Positions 1 to 8,070 of a DNA stretch of 15,986 nucleotides are shown here, piece after piece. The first letter of the stretch is position 1. Every line of letters starts with the position of its first letter. The stretch comes from an uncultured Clostridia bacterium (GTDB taxonomy: Bacteria > Bacillota > Clostridia > Oscillospirales > Oscillospiraceae). A program made the translations under genes and the position numbers. The notes beneath the pieces were generated by a model. The model made no database searches, had not been told where the DNA came from, and was given only the letters and a program-made list of their open reading frames with translations. The stretch lies in the NCBI GenBank assembly GCA_937907975.1, contig CALEQS010000017.1:1-15986 (forward strand), given 5' to 3'.

Positions 1-1364
1 CGGTGCACGGCCGCCTGCTGGGCGAGGGCTTCGATGCGGAGCAGACTGTCAGTGAGGTCTGCACGGACAGCCGCAAGATCAAAAAGGGATGCCTTTTCCT
101 GCCTCTGGTGGGCGAGAAGTTTGACGGCCACGACTATATCGACGCCTCTCTGGAGGCCGGAGCTGCCGCCTGCCTGACGGCGGTGGAGCCTGCGCAGCTG
201 AAGCCGGGCAAGGCCTATATCCGGGTGGAGAATACCCAGGATGCCCTGCGGGACCTGGCCAGCTGGTACCGTGACCGGTTTCCGATCCCTGTAGTGGCCG
301 TGACCGGCAGCGTGGGCAAGACGACCACCAAGGATATGGTGGCCGCCGTGCTGGGGGAGAAGTACAACGTCCTCAAGACGGACGGCAACTTCAATAACAA
401 TATCGGCCTGCCCATGACCATCCTGCGCCTGAACCACACCCATCAGATCGCTGTGCTGGAGATGGGCATGAACCATCTGGGCGAGATCGACTATCTGACA
501 AAGATCGCCCGTCCAGACGTGGCCCTCATCACCAACATCGGCGACGCCCACATCGAGAATCTCGGTTCCCGGGAGAATACGCTGAAGGCCAAGAGCGAGA
601 TTTTTCACGGTATGACGGCCGAGGGCCGGGCTGTGCTCAATGGGGACGACGAGCTTCTGCGCACGCTGGACGGCAAGATCGCCCAGTCCATCACCTGGTG
701 CGGCGGCGGGGAAAACTGCGCCTGGCGGGTGACGGATCTGGAGGAGCACTGGCAGGATCATATGGAGTGCCAGCTTCACAGCCCCACCAGTGCCTGGCAT
801 CAGGAGATCCCAAGTCTGGGCGCGCACATGATCTACCCTGTGACCATGGCCGCCGCTGTAGGCAGAATGTACGGCCTGACGGACGAGCAGATCCATCGGG
901 GCATTCTGGAGTTCGAGCCCACAAAGATGCGCATGGCTATCCTGCATCGGGGCGATGACATCACGATCCTGAACGATACCTATAACGCCAATCCCCAGTC
1001 CATGCGGGCGGCGGTGGACATTCTGTCCAAGCAGGCCAGCACCTACCGCATTGCCGTGCTGGGCGATATGCTGGAGCTGGGCGACCTTGGCCCTGCCCTC
1101 CACGCAAGCGTGGGCCAGTTCGTGGGCCGCATCGGCATTGACTGCCTGATCACTGTGGGCAAGCTGGGCGAGAGCATTGCCGACGGCGCGGAGAGCGCCG
1201 GATGCCCCAAGATCCGCCGCTGTGCCAATCAGGCGGAGGCCCAGGTCGCGCTGGCCGAGGAGGTGCGCCCGGGTGCCACCATTCTGGTCAAGGCCAGCCG
1301 GGGCATGAAGTTCGAGCACCTTGTGGATTACTTGGTGGAATTGACACCGGAGTGTGAGGAATGA
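1..1364 (+). CDS. murF: UDP-N-acetylmuramoyl-tripeptide--D-alanyl-D-alanine ligase (5' partial)
   Basis: MurF uses ATP to join D-Ala-D-Ala to the UDP-MurNAc tripeptide, the last cytoplasmic step of peptidoglycan precursor synthesis. The reading frame is open to the window edge. The in-frame GTG at 3 is unlikely to be the true start: homologues carry about a dozen more residues before the GRLLGEG segment, so the gene begins upstream. Visible motifs, numbered from position 3, are the Mur ligase N-terminal block CTDSRKIKKGCLF (about 20-32), the P-loop TGSVGKTTTKD (101-111), NNNIGLP with the following conserved EMGMNHLGEI, and the C-terminal LNDTYNANPQSM followed by LGDMLELG. About 453 residues are present, near the usual family length. 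The stop overlaps the next start as ATGA, indicating translational coupling. Identification is secure; only the start is unseen. Confidence 0.96.
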   Translation, partial: VHGRLLGEGFDAEQTVSEVCTDSRKIKKGCLFLPLVGEKFDGHDYIDASLEAGAAACLTAVEPAQLKPGKAYIRVENTQDALRDLASWYRDRFPIPVVAVTGSVGKTTTKDMVAAVLGEKYNVLKTDGNFNNNIGLPMTILRLNHTHQIAVLEMGMNHLGEIDYLTKIARPDVALITNIGDAHIENLGSRENTLKAKSEIFHGMTAEGRAVLNGDDELLRTLDGKIAQSITWCGGGENCAWRVTDLEEHWQDHMECQLHSPTSAWHQEIPSLGAHMIYPVTMAAAVGRMYGLTDEQIHRGILEFEPTKMRMAILHRGDDITILNDTYNANPQSMRAAVDILSKQASTYRIAVLGDMLELGDLGPALHASVGQFVGRIGIDCLITVGKLGESIADGAESAGCPKIRRCANQAEAQVALAEEVRPGATILVKASRGMKFEHLVDYLVELTPECEE

Positions 1365-3268
1365 TCGATATTTCCGTCTCTGATCTGGTCAAGTCTTTTC
1401 AGGTCGGAGAAAATGTGTTGAATGGCGTGACCTTTCATGTCAATGAAGGGGAGCGCGTGGGCATTCTGGGCAAAAATGGCTCAGGAAAGACCACGCTGTT
1501 TAAAATTCTGACCGGCGAGTATGATTACGATGAGGGTCAGGTCTCCATTGCCCCGGGCAAGCGGCTTGGCCTGATCTCTCAGATCCCGGTTTATCCGCCG
1601 GAGTACACCGTGGAGGACGTGCTGGACACCGCTTTTGAACGCATCCACGCCATGGAAGAGGAGCTCAAGTCCATCACCGACCGCATGGCGGCGGGGGAGA
1701 GCGGCGAGGAGCTTCTGCGCCGATATGACCGCCTGTCTTCCGGCTTTGAGCAGGCCGGCGGCTATGATCTGGATGTGCGCATCAGCAAGGTGTGCAACGG
1801 CCTTGGCATTTCTCAGGAGATGCGCGCGCGGAAATTCGCCGCCCTGTCCGGCGGTGAAAAGACCCGGATCAATCTGGGCCGCCTGATTTTGGAGGATACG
1901 GACATCCTCCTGCTGGACGAGCCCACGAACCATCTGGATCTGCACGCGGTGGAGTGGCTGGAGGACTATGTGTCCCGCTTCAAGGGCACGGTGCTCACCA
2001 TCTCCCATGACCGCTATTTCCTTGACCGCTGTGTGGACCGCATCATTGCCCTGAACGAGGGCAGGGCGGAGTTTTACTCCGGCAATTACAGCTTTTATGT
2101 GCAGGAGTCGGAGCGGCGCTATCAGGAGCGGCTCAAGCAGTATGAAAAGGAGCAGGCCAAGATCGGCCAGCTCACCCGCGCTGTGGAACAGATGCATCTG
2201 TGGGCATTTCTGGGCAACGACAAGCTGCATAAGCGGGCTTTTTCCATGGAGAAGCGCATTGAGAAAATGCGCACTACGGACAGGCCTCGTCAGGAGCAGA
2301 ATCTGACCATGGGCTTCCAGTCCACCGACTTTAAGGGCGATGTGCTCTTCACGCTGGAGGGCGTTTCCAAATCCTTTGGAGACCACAAGCTCTTTTCTGA
2401 TCTGGAGCTGGAGGTGCTGGGCGGCGAGCGCATCGCCCTGCTGGGCGATAACGGCACCGGCAAATCCACCCTGCTCAAGATCCTGCTGAAGGAGGAGAAG
2501 CCGGACACCGGCGATGTCCGCTTCGGTCCCACTGCCAAGATGGGCTACCTGCCCCAGATCGTCAAATTTGACCACCCGGAGCGCAATCTGGTGGACACCC
2601 TGATTTATGAGAAGGACTGCTCCGCCCAGGAGGCCCGGGATCAGCTGGCCGCCTTCCGCTTCCGGGGGGAGGACGTGTTCAAGAGCGTTTCCACCCTGTC
2701 CGGTGGCGAATTGAGCCGGCTGAAGCTGTGTATGCTGATGATGGACAGCATCAACCTGCTCATTCTGGACGAGCCGACCAACCATCTGGATGTGGCCAGC
2801 CGGGAGTGGATCGAGTCCGCCGTGGAGAGCTTTGACGGCGCCCTGCTGTTTGTCAGCCATGACCGTTACTTTATCAATCGCTTTGCCGAGCGGATCTGGA
2901 CGCTGGAAAACGGCCATATCACCGACTTCCGGGGCGGTTATGAGGCCCTGAAGGCCAAGCAGGCCCGGGACGAGGAGCTGCGCAGCGTCATCAAGCCCGC
3001 CGCCAAAGCGGAAAAGCCAAAGAAGGGAAAGCCAAAGTCCAGCGGCGGCACGAAAAATCTGGAGAAACAGCTGCGCACACTGGAACGGGAGATCGCCAAA
3101 ACCGAGGAGCTGCTCTCTGAGCTGGACAGCCAGATGGAGCAGAATGCCACGGACTATCAGAAACTTCAGGAGCTGAGCGAGACACGCGCCGCGGCGGAGG
3201 AGACCCTGAACGGCCTCTATGAGCGCTGGGAGGAGCTGTCCACCCAGATCGAAGAACTGCAGTCATGA
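1361..3268 (+). CDS. ABC-F family ATPase (Uup/YdiF-like, with C-terminal coiled coil)
   Basis: This is a soluble tandem ATPase of the ABC-F family, whose members act on the ribosome (translation-factor or antibiotic-resistance roles) rather than in transport; no membrane segment is visible. NBD1 has Walker A GKNGSGKT (37-44), signature LSGGEKTR (from 162) and Walker B LLLDEPTNHLD with D186/E187. An interdomain linker lies at about 240-320 and is rich in charged residues and Gln. NBD2 has Walker A GDNGTGKST (362-370), LSGGELSR (from 446) and D470/E471. Both catalytic glutamates are present, so both sites should hydrolyse ATP. After about 535 there is a Lys/Pro-rich tether and a Glu/Leu-rich coiled coil, as in Uup and YdiF. 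The 635-residue length fits that subgroup. The ATG overlaps the murF stop. The exact subfamily, and any drug-resistance role, cannot be decided from sequence; the housekeeping context argues for a general translation factor. Confidence 0.93.
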   Translation: MIDISVSDLVKSFQVGENVLNGVTFHVNEGERVGILGKNGSGKTTLFKILTGEYDYDEGQVSIAPGKRLGLISQIPVYPPEYTVEDVLDTAFERIHAMEEELKSITDRMAAGESGEELLRRYDRLSSGFEQAGGYDLDVRISKVCNGLGISQEMRARKFAALSGGEKTRINLGRLILEDTDILLLDEPTNHLDLHAVEWLEDYVSRFKGTVLTISHDRYFLDRCVDRIIALNEGRAEFYSGNYSFYVQESERRYQERLKQYEKEQAKIGQLTRAVEQMHLWAFLGNDKLHKRAFSMEKRIEKMRTTDRPRQEQNLTMGFQSTDFKGDVLFTLEGVSKSFGDHKLFSDLELEVLGGERIALLGDNGTGKSTLLKILLKEEKPDTGDVRFGPTAKMGYLPQIVKFDHPERNLVDTLIYEKDCSAQEARDQLAAFRFRGEDVFKSVSTLSGGELSRLKLCMLMMDSINLLILDEPTNHLDVASREWIESAVESFDGALLFVSHDRYFINRFAERIWTLENGHITDFRGGYEALKAKQARDEELRSVIKPAAKAEKPKKGKPKSSGGTKNLEKQLRTLEREIAKTEELLSELDSQMEQNATDYQKLQELSETRAAAEETLNGLYERWEELSTQIEELQS

Positions 3269-3849
3269 GCTGGGGCGTAAAGATCCTGCTTATCCTGCTG
3301 GCGGCCGGACTGCTGTGTTTCGGTGCCTTGGAGGGTGCTGTGCTGGCGGGCTGTCATGATGAGGTCACCCACGATGCCGATGTGGTCATTGTGCTGGGTG
3401 CCAAGCTCTGGCCAGATGGGCCGTCCCCGGCGCTGAAGCGGCGGCTGGATAAGGCGCTGGACTATGTGAGCACTCACCCCAATGCTGAGATCATCGTCAG
3501 CGGCGGTCAGGGAAATGACGAATACACATCGGAAGCCCAGGCCATGGCAGACTACCTGCTGGAGCAGGGATGTGCGCCGGAGCGCATCCATCTGGAGGAC
3601 AAGTCCACCTCTACAGTAGAGAATCTGCGCTTCAGTATGGCCGTCATGCGCGCGCTGGGCTATGACCCGGCGGAGACGCCTGTGGTCGTGGTGTCCAACG
3701 CTTTTCACCTGACCCGCACGCGTCTGCTCTGCCATCGCCTGGGATTGACGGCGGACACGCTGGGTACCCCCATGCCCGATTTGAAATCCGCATTTTATTC
3801 CTACAACCGGGAGGCTTTCGCATTGTTGAAGGACCTTCTGTTTCGCTGA
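3265..3849 (+). CDS. YdcF/SanA-like DUF218 membrane-anchored protein
   Basis: This 194-residue protein has one N-terminal hydrophobic helix (about 5-28), which could be an uncleaved signal anchor, followed by a DUF218 domain. Family hallmarks are visible: DVVIVLGAKLWPDGPSPALKRRL, IIVSGGQGNDE, SEAQAMADYLLEQG, IHLEDKSTSTVENL and VVSNAFHLTRTRLL. DUF218 proteins such as SanA, ElyC and YdcF are linked to envelope integrity and wall precursor metabolism, but their biochemical activity is poorly defined. The domain is probably outside the membrane; topology is inferred. The start overlaps the ABC-F stop as ATGA and prfA begins 8 bases after its stop, so it belongs to the same transcript. Its place after murF fits an envelope role. 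No substrate can be named. Confidence 0.88.
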   Translation: MSWGVKILLILLAAGLLCFGALEGAVLAGCHDEVTHDADVVIVLGAKLWPDGPSPALKRRLDKALDYVSTHPNAEIIVSGGQGNDEYTSEAQAMADYLLEQGCAPERIHLEDKSTSTVENLRFSMAVMRALGYDPAETPVVVVSNAFHLTRTRLLCHRLGLTADTLGTPMPDLKSAFYSYNREAFALLKDLLFR

Positions 3850-3857
3850 GGTGCTCC

Positions 3858-4931
3858 ATGACAGAACAGCTGGAACAATTGAATCACCGCTATGAGGAGA
3901 TCTCCGCCCAGCTCTCCGCACCGGAGACCTATGACGATCCGGCGCTGGCGGCCCGGCTCAACCGGGAACAGCGGGAGCTGGAACCGGTGGTGCAGGCGTG
4001 GCGGGAATTGACCGCGTCCGAGCGGGAACTCTCCGATGCGGAGACACTGCTCCATGACGAGGACGAAGCGCTGCGCGCACTGGCACGGGAGGAGTTTCCG
4101 GCGCTGAAAGCGGCGGTGGAGCAGAAGCGGGAAGCCCTTCAGATCCTGCTGCTGCCCAAGGACCCGGCGGATGAGAAAGATGTCATTATCGAGGTGCGCG
4201 CCGGTGTCGGCGGGGAGGAGGCGGCCCTGTTTGCCCACTCTCTGTGCCGGATGTATTCCATGTATGCCGCGGCCAAGGGCTGGAGCGTGCAGATGGCCAA
4301 TATGAACCGGACCGAGCTGGGCGGCGTGAAGGAAGCCACATTTTCCGTCAGCGGCCAGGGGGCCTACTCCCGGCTAAAATATGAGAGCGGTGTCCACCGT
4401 GTCCAGCGGGTGCCGGAGACTGAATCCGGCGGACGCATCCACACCTCTACCGCCACGGTGGCCGTGCTGCCCCAAGTGGACGAGGTGGAATTTGAGCTGG
4501 ATATGAACGAGGTGCGCATCGACACCTTCCGTTCCTCCGGTGCGGGCGGCCAGCACATCAATAAAACGGAATCTGCCATCCGCGTGACTCATATCCCCAC
4601 CAATACGGTGGTGGAGTGTCAGGATGAGCGCAGTCAGTATAAGAATAAGGACCGCGCCCTGAGCATTCTGCGTGCCCGGCTCTATGAACGGGCCCGGCAA
4701 GAGCAGGAGAGCGCCTTGTCCGCCCAGCGGCGCAGTCAGGTGGGTAGTGGAATGCGCAATGAGCGCATCCGCACCTATAATTTTCCGCAGGGCCGGGTGA
4801 CCGATCATCGGATCGGCCTGACTCTCTACCAGATCGACGCTGTCATGGACGGTGCGCTGGATACCATCATCGACGCTCTGGCCGCGGCTGACCGGGCGGA
4901 GCAGATGAGCAGTCAGAGAAAAGAGACGTAA
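3858..4931 (+). CDS. prfA: Peptide chain release factor 1 (RF1)
   Basis: RF1 reads UAA and UAG stop codons in the ribosomal A site and triggers peptide release. At 357 residues it has normal family length. The codon-recognition tripeptide is of the RF1 PxT class, P186-E187-T188 within RVPETESGGRIHTSTATVAVLP; RF2 would carry SPF. The peptidyl-hydrolysis motif GGQ is at 230-232 in SSGAGGQHINKTESAIR. The N-terminal domain is helical and charged. The start ATG has a GAGGTG ribosome binding site at 3848-3853 that overlaps the previous stop. The RF1 methyltransferase gene prmC, often a direct neighbour, is not adjacent here; the next gene is a Sua5-CoaE fusion 4 bases downstream. Identification is very secure. 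Confidence 0.98.
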   Translation: MTEQLEQLNHRYEEISAQLSAPETYDDPALAARLNREQRELEPVVQAWRELTASERELSDAETLLHDEDEALRALAREEFPALKAAVEQKREALQILLLPKDPADEKDVIIEVRAGVGGEEAALFAHSLCRMYSMYAAAKGWSVQMANMNRTELGGVKEATFSVSGQGAYSRLKYESGVHRVQRVPETESGGRIHTSTATVAVLPQVDEVEFELDMNEVRIDTFRSSGAGGQHINKTESAIRVTHIPTNTVVECQDERSQYKNKDRALSILRARLYERARQEQESALSAQRRSQVGSGMRNERIRTYNFPQGRVTDHRIGLTLYQIDAVMDGALDTIIDALAAADRAEQMSSQRKET

Positions 4932-4935
4932 CAGT

Positions 4936-6597
4936 ATGAAAACGATTTACTGGAAAATCGATGATCCCACCGCTCAGCCGGACGAGATCACCCAGGCAGC
5001 GGAGATCATCCGTAATGGCGGGCTGGTGGCGATCCCGACGGAGACGGTCTACGGTCTCGGCGCGAACGCCCTGAATGCGGATGCGGTGCGCCGGATCTAC
5101 GAAGCCAAGGGCCGTCCGTCGGATAATCCGCTCATCATCCATGTGCCCTCTGCGGACTGGCTGACGCGCTACTGCGTGGACGTGCCGGAGTCGGCCTATC
5201 TGCTGGCTGACGAGTTCTGGCCCGGCCCGCTGACGATGATCCTGAAGCGGGACCCAATCGTGCCCGACCGCACCACCGGCGGGCTGGACACCGTGGGCGT
5301 GCGCTGCCCGGATCACCCGGTGACGCTGGCCCTGATCGAAGCCGCCGGGGTGCCCATTGCGGCCCCAAGCGCCAATATTTCCGGCCGGCCCAGCTGCACC
5401 ACGGCGGCCCATGTGCTGGAGGATGTGGGTGGAAAAATTGAATGCATTCTGGACGGCGGCCCCTGCGCCGTGGGCGTGGAGTCCACCATTGTGGATCTGA
5501 CCGTCCAGCCTCCCAGACTGCTCCGGCCCGGCGGACTTCCGCTGGAGGCGCTGGAGCGGGTGCTGGGCGAGGTGATCGTGGACGAGGCGGTGAAGCGCCA
5601 GATGGGCGCGGGGGAGCATCCGAGAGCCCCCGGCATGAAATACCGCCATTACGCCCCGGCGGCACCCGTGACCGTGGTCACCGGCACTCCGGCCAAGTCT
5701 GCGCAGTACATCCGCTCTCGGGTGAACAAGGACTGCGGCGTGGTGTGCTACGATGAATTCCTGCCCCTGTTCGACCACTGTACCGCTCGCCCCTTTGGCT
5801 CCATGCAGAACCGGCGGGAGCAGGCTCAGCGGGTGTTTGACGTCCTGCGCAGCTTTGATTCCACCCCGGTGAAGCAAATCTATGCCCAGTGCCCGGACTC
5901 CACCGGGCTGGGCCTTGCCGTGAGCAACCGGCTCAAAAAAGCGGCGGGTTTCCATGTGGTGGACGCAGATGAACTGAGCTTTGAAAAGCAGGACAAGTTC
6001 CTGCTCTTCGGCATCACCGGCGGCACCGGTGCGGGCAAGACCACGGCGCTGATGGAGCTCGGCAGGCTGGATGTGCATATCATCGACTGCGATCAGGTCT
6101 ATCACGAACTGCTGCTGGGCAGTGACGCGCTGCGGCAGGAACTGCGTGCGCGCTTCGGGAAGGATATTTTTACCCCTGAGGGGCTGAACCGCAAAAAACT
6201 GGGCGAACTGGTGTTTCACGACGAGGATGCCATGACCGACCTGAACCGCATCACGCACAAATATGTGGAGGCGGAGACGGACCGGCAGATCGCCGACGCC
6301 GAAGCCGCCGGTATGCGCGGCGCGGCCATTGATGCCATTCTTCTGCTGGAGGGCGACCTGGGTGCCCGCTGTGATGTCACCGTAGGCATCATCGCCCCGG
6401 CAGAGGACCGGGTGCGGCGGCTCATCGCCCGGGAGGGCATCACGGAGGAGTATGCCCGCTCCCGTATTGCGGCCCAGAAGCCGGATAGCTTCTACCGGGA
6501 GCACTGCACTTATATTCTGGAAAACGATGGCGCACAGGAGCGCTATGCGCAGCAGGCCCGCGATCTGTTCGGGCGTATTTTAAAGGAGGAAATTTGA
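4936..6597 (+). CDS. sua5-coaE: Fused L-threonylcarbamoyladenylate synthase (Sua5) and dephospho-CoA kinase (CoaE)
   Basis: A single uninterrupted 553-residue frame carries two enzymes. Residues about 10-205 are a YrdC/TsaC domain (PTETVYGLG from 34, AKGRPSDNPLIIHV, WPGPLTMIL, APSANISG, VESTIVDL), which makes threonylcarbamoyl-AMP for tRNA t6A37. From about 236 (YRHYAP) to 340 is the Sua5-type C-terminal domain, so the first half is a complete long-form Sua5. Residues about 356-553 are a P-loop kinase resembling dephospho-CoA kinase, the last step of CoA synthesis: Walker A GITGGTGAGKTT (359-370), IDCDQVYHEL, FGKDIFTPEGLNRKKLGELVF and ILLLEGDLGARCDV, then a QKPDSFYREHC lid region. The kinase half departs from consensus in several places (DCD for DAD, THKY where HP is usual). 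No stop or start signal separates the halves. It lies 4 bases after prfA and 1 base before the aminopeptidase gene. Confidence 0.9.
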   Translation: MKTIYWKIDDPTAQPDEITQAAEIIRNGGLVAIPTETVYGLGANALNADAVRRIYEAKGRPSDNPLIIHVPSADWLTRYCVDVPESAYLLADEFWPGPLTMILKRDPIVPDRTTGGLDTVGVRCPDHPVTLALIEAAGVPIAAPSANISGRPSCTTAAHVLEDVGGKIECILDGGPCAVGVESTIVDLTVQPPRLLRPGGLPLEALERVLGEVIVDEAVKRQMGAGEHPRAPGMKYRHYAPAAPVTVVTGTPAKSAQYIRSRVNKDCGVVCYDEFLPLFDHCTARPFGSMQNRREQAQRVFDVLRSFDSTPVKQIYAQCPDSTGLGLAVSNRLKKAAGFHVVDADELSFEKQDKFLLFGITGGTGAGKTTALMELGRLDVHIIDCDQVYHELLLGSDALRQELRARFGKDIFTPEGLNRKKLGELVFHDEDAMTDLNRITHKYVEAETDRQIADAEAAGMRGAAIDAILLLEGDLGARCDVTVGIIAPAEDRVRRLIAREGITEEYARSRIAAQKPDSFYREHCTYILENDGAQERYAQQARDLFGRILKEEI

Positions 6598-6598
6598 C

Positions 6599-8002
6599 AT
6601 GAGTGAAGAGAAGAAGGCTTGGGAAAAGCGCAAGGAGCAGCTCTTCCTGGATAAGAAAAACGGTTATGATGTGGTGGACGAGGGCACTGTGGGCGCCGCC
6701 GCCGACTACTGCGAGGGCTACAAGAAGTTTCTGGACGCTGCCAAGACCGAGCGCGAGGCCGTGAAGGCCGCCGTTGCGCTGGCCGAGGAGCAGGGCTTTG
6801 TGCCCTACGTCCGGGGAATGGCGCTGAAGGCGGGCGACAAGGTGTACCGCTCCAACCGGGGCAAGTCCCTGCTGCTGGCGGTCATCGGTGAGGCATCTCT
6901 TGCCGAAGGCATCCAGATCGGTGCCGCCCATATCGACTCCCCCCGCTTGGATCTGAAGCCCTATCCCCTCTATGAGGACGGCGACTTCGCTCTGCTCAAG
7001 ACCCACTACTATGGCGGCATCCGCAAGTATCAGTGGCTGTCCATCCCGCTGGAGCTCCACGGTGTGGTCGTCCGTAAGGACGGCACTTCTGTTGAGGTGC
7101 GCATCGGCGCGGAGCCCGGCGATCCTGTGCTGGCTATCCCCGATCTGCTGCCCCATCTGGCCGCCGCTCAGTCCCAGAAGCCGATGGGCACCGCTGTAGA
7201 TCCCGAAAATCTGAACATCTTCATCGGCTCCCGTCCCTATGCCGAGGCCGAGGGCAGCGACCGCATCAAGCTGGCGGTGCTGGACCTGCTGAATGAGAAG
7301 TACGGCATCACCGAGGAGGACTTCCTGTCGGCCGAGCTGTGCGCTGTGCCCGCCTACTCCGCCGTGGATGTGGGTCTGGACCGCTCCCTGCTGGGCGCCT
7401 ACGGTCAGGATGACCGCGTGTGCTCCTATGCCGCGCTGAAGGGCCTGTTCGACGCCGAGAAGCGCCATAAGACCGCAGTGTGCATTCTGGCCGACAAGGA
7501 GGAGATCGGCTCCGACGGCGTCACCGGTATGCAGTCTCAGGCCTTCGACACCTTTGTCGCCGACCTGTGCGACAGCCAGGGCGTCAGCCTGCGTGAGTGC
7601 TTTGAACACTCCTTCTGCCTGTCTGCCGATGTGACTGCCTGCTATGACCCCAACTTCGCCAATGTGTATGATAAGCGCAATTCCAGCCTCATCAACCGCG
7701 GCGTGGGCCTGTGCAAGTACACCGGTTCCCGGGGTAAGTCCGGCGCGTCTGACGCCTCTGCCGAGGTCATGGGTTACGCCCGCCGGGTGTTTGAGCGCGC
7801 CAATGTGCTCTGGCATGTTGCCGAGCTGGGCAAGGTCGATGTGGGCGGCGGCGGAACCGTGGCCCTGTTCATGGCCAACCGCAATATCGACACGGTGGAT
7901 GCCGGTGTCTCCGTGCTGGGTATGCACGCGCCCTTCGAGGTGACCGGCAAACTGGACTGCTATATGACCTATCTGGCCATGAAGGCGGTCTTTGAGGAAT
8001 AA
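6599..8002 (+). CDS. M18 family zinc aminopeptidase
   Basis: This is a cytosolic metallo-aminopeptidase of peptidase family M18 (aspartyl aminopeptidase/aminopeptidase I type), which removes N-terminal residues from peptides using a two-zinc centre. The 467-residue length is normal. Predicted metal and catalytic residues are H111 and D113 in AAHIDSPRLDLKP, D271/D272 in GQDDR, E301/E302 in DKEEIGSDG, D344 in LSADVTACYDPN and H443 in GMHAPFEV. YYGGIRKYQW is another typical M18 block. No signal peptide is seen; M18 enzymes form large tetrahedral assemblies in the cytoplasm. The ATG is one base after the fusion-gene stop, and a near-perfect AAAGGAGGA (6582-6590) sits inside the end of that gene, suggesting strong translation. 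The substrate preference (acidic or broader) cannot be read from the sequence. Confidence 0.93.
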   Translation: MSEEKKAWEKRKEQLFLDKKNGYDVVDEGTVGAAADYCEGYKKFLDAAKTEREAVKAAVALAEEQGFVPYVRGMALKAGDKVYRSNRGKSLLLAVIGEASLAEGIQIGAAHIDSPRLDLKPYPLYEDGDFALLKTHYYGGIRKYQWLSIPLELHGVVVRKDGTSVEVRIGAEPGDPVLAIPDLLPHLAAAQSQKPMGTAVDPENLNIFIGSRPYAEAEGSDRIKLAVLDLLNEKYGITEEDFLSAELCAVPAYSAVDVGLDRSLLGAYGQDDRVCSYAALKGLFDAEKRHKTAVCILADKEEIGSDGVTGMQSQAFDTFVADLCDSQGVSLRECFEHSFCLSADVTACYDPNFANVYDKRNSSLINRGVGLCKYTGSRGKSGASDASAEVMGYARRVFERANVLWHVAELGKVDVGGGGTVALFMANRNIDTVDAGVSVLGMHAPFEVTGKLDCYMTYLAMKAVFEE

Positions 8003-8011
8003 TTCTGCACT

Positions 8012-8046
8012 CCGCCCGGGGCATTGCCATGCTCCGGGCGGTTTCC
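8012..8046 (+). terminator. GC-rich hairpin after the aminopeptidase gene, possible weak terminator
   Basis: The arms are CCGCCCGGGGCAT (8012-8024) and ATGCTCCGGGCGG (8029-8041): 13 pairs including one G-U, closing a 4-base TGCC loop. Only TTTCC follows, so the U tract is short. It begins 10 bases after the aminopeptidase stop and ends 15 bases before the esterase ribosome binding site. It could be a partial terminator, an attenuator or a 3' end stabiliser that separates expression of the housekeeping cluster from the esterase cassette. Confidence 0.6.
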
Positions 8047-8056
8047 AAACCCCGGT

Positions 8057-8063
8057 AAGGAGG
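8057..8063 (+). promoter_or_regulatory. Ribosome binding site fixing the GTG start of the esterase
   Basis: A perfect AAGGAGG stands 7 bases before GTG 8071. No in-frame ATG lies nearby upstream, so this site decides for the GTG start. Confidence 0.85.
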
Positions 8064-8070
8064 AAAAGAC

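Noticed and set aside
1187..1203. CGGCGC/GCGCCG short inverted repeat in murF
   Set aside because: Six-base arms are expected by chance in GC-rich coding sequence.
1481..2917. A 478-codon - strand frame opposite the ABC-F gene
   Set aside because: Antisense shadow of a gene with all ABC motifs; no ribosome binding site or domain evidence.
1361..3268. ABC-F gene as an antibiotic-resistance determinant
   Set aside because: It has a Uup/YdiF-like C-terminal coiled coil, a housekeeping location and no sign of transfer or a regulatory leader peptide.
4867..6504. A 545-codon open frame on the - strand opposite the Sua5-CoaE gene
   Set aside because: Composition is rich in His, Arg, Gly and Ala, with no family motif; it is the complement of a well-supported gene.
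6440..7927. A 495-codon - strand frame opposite the aminopeptidase
   Set aside because: Antisense shadow; no conserved motif and low-complexity composition.
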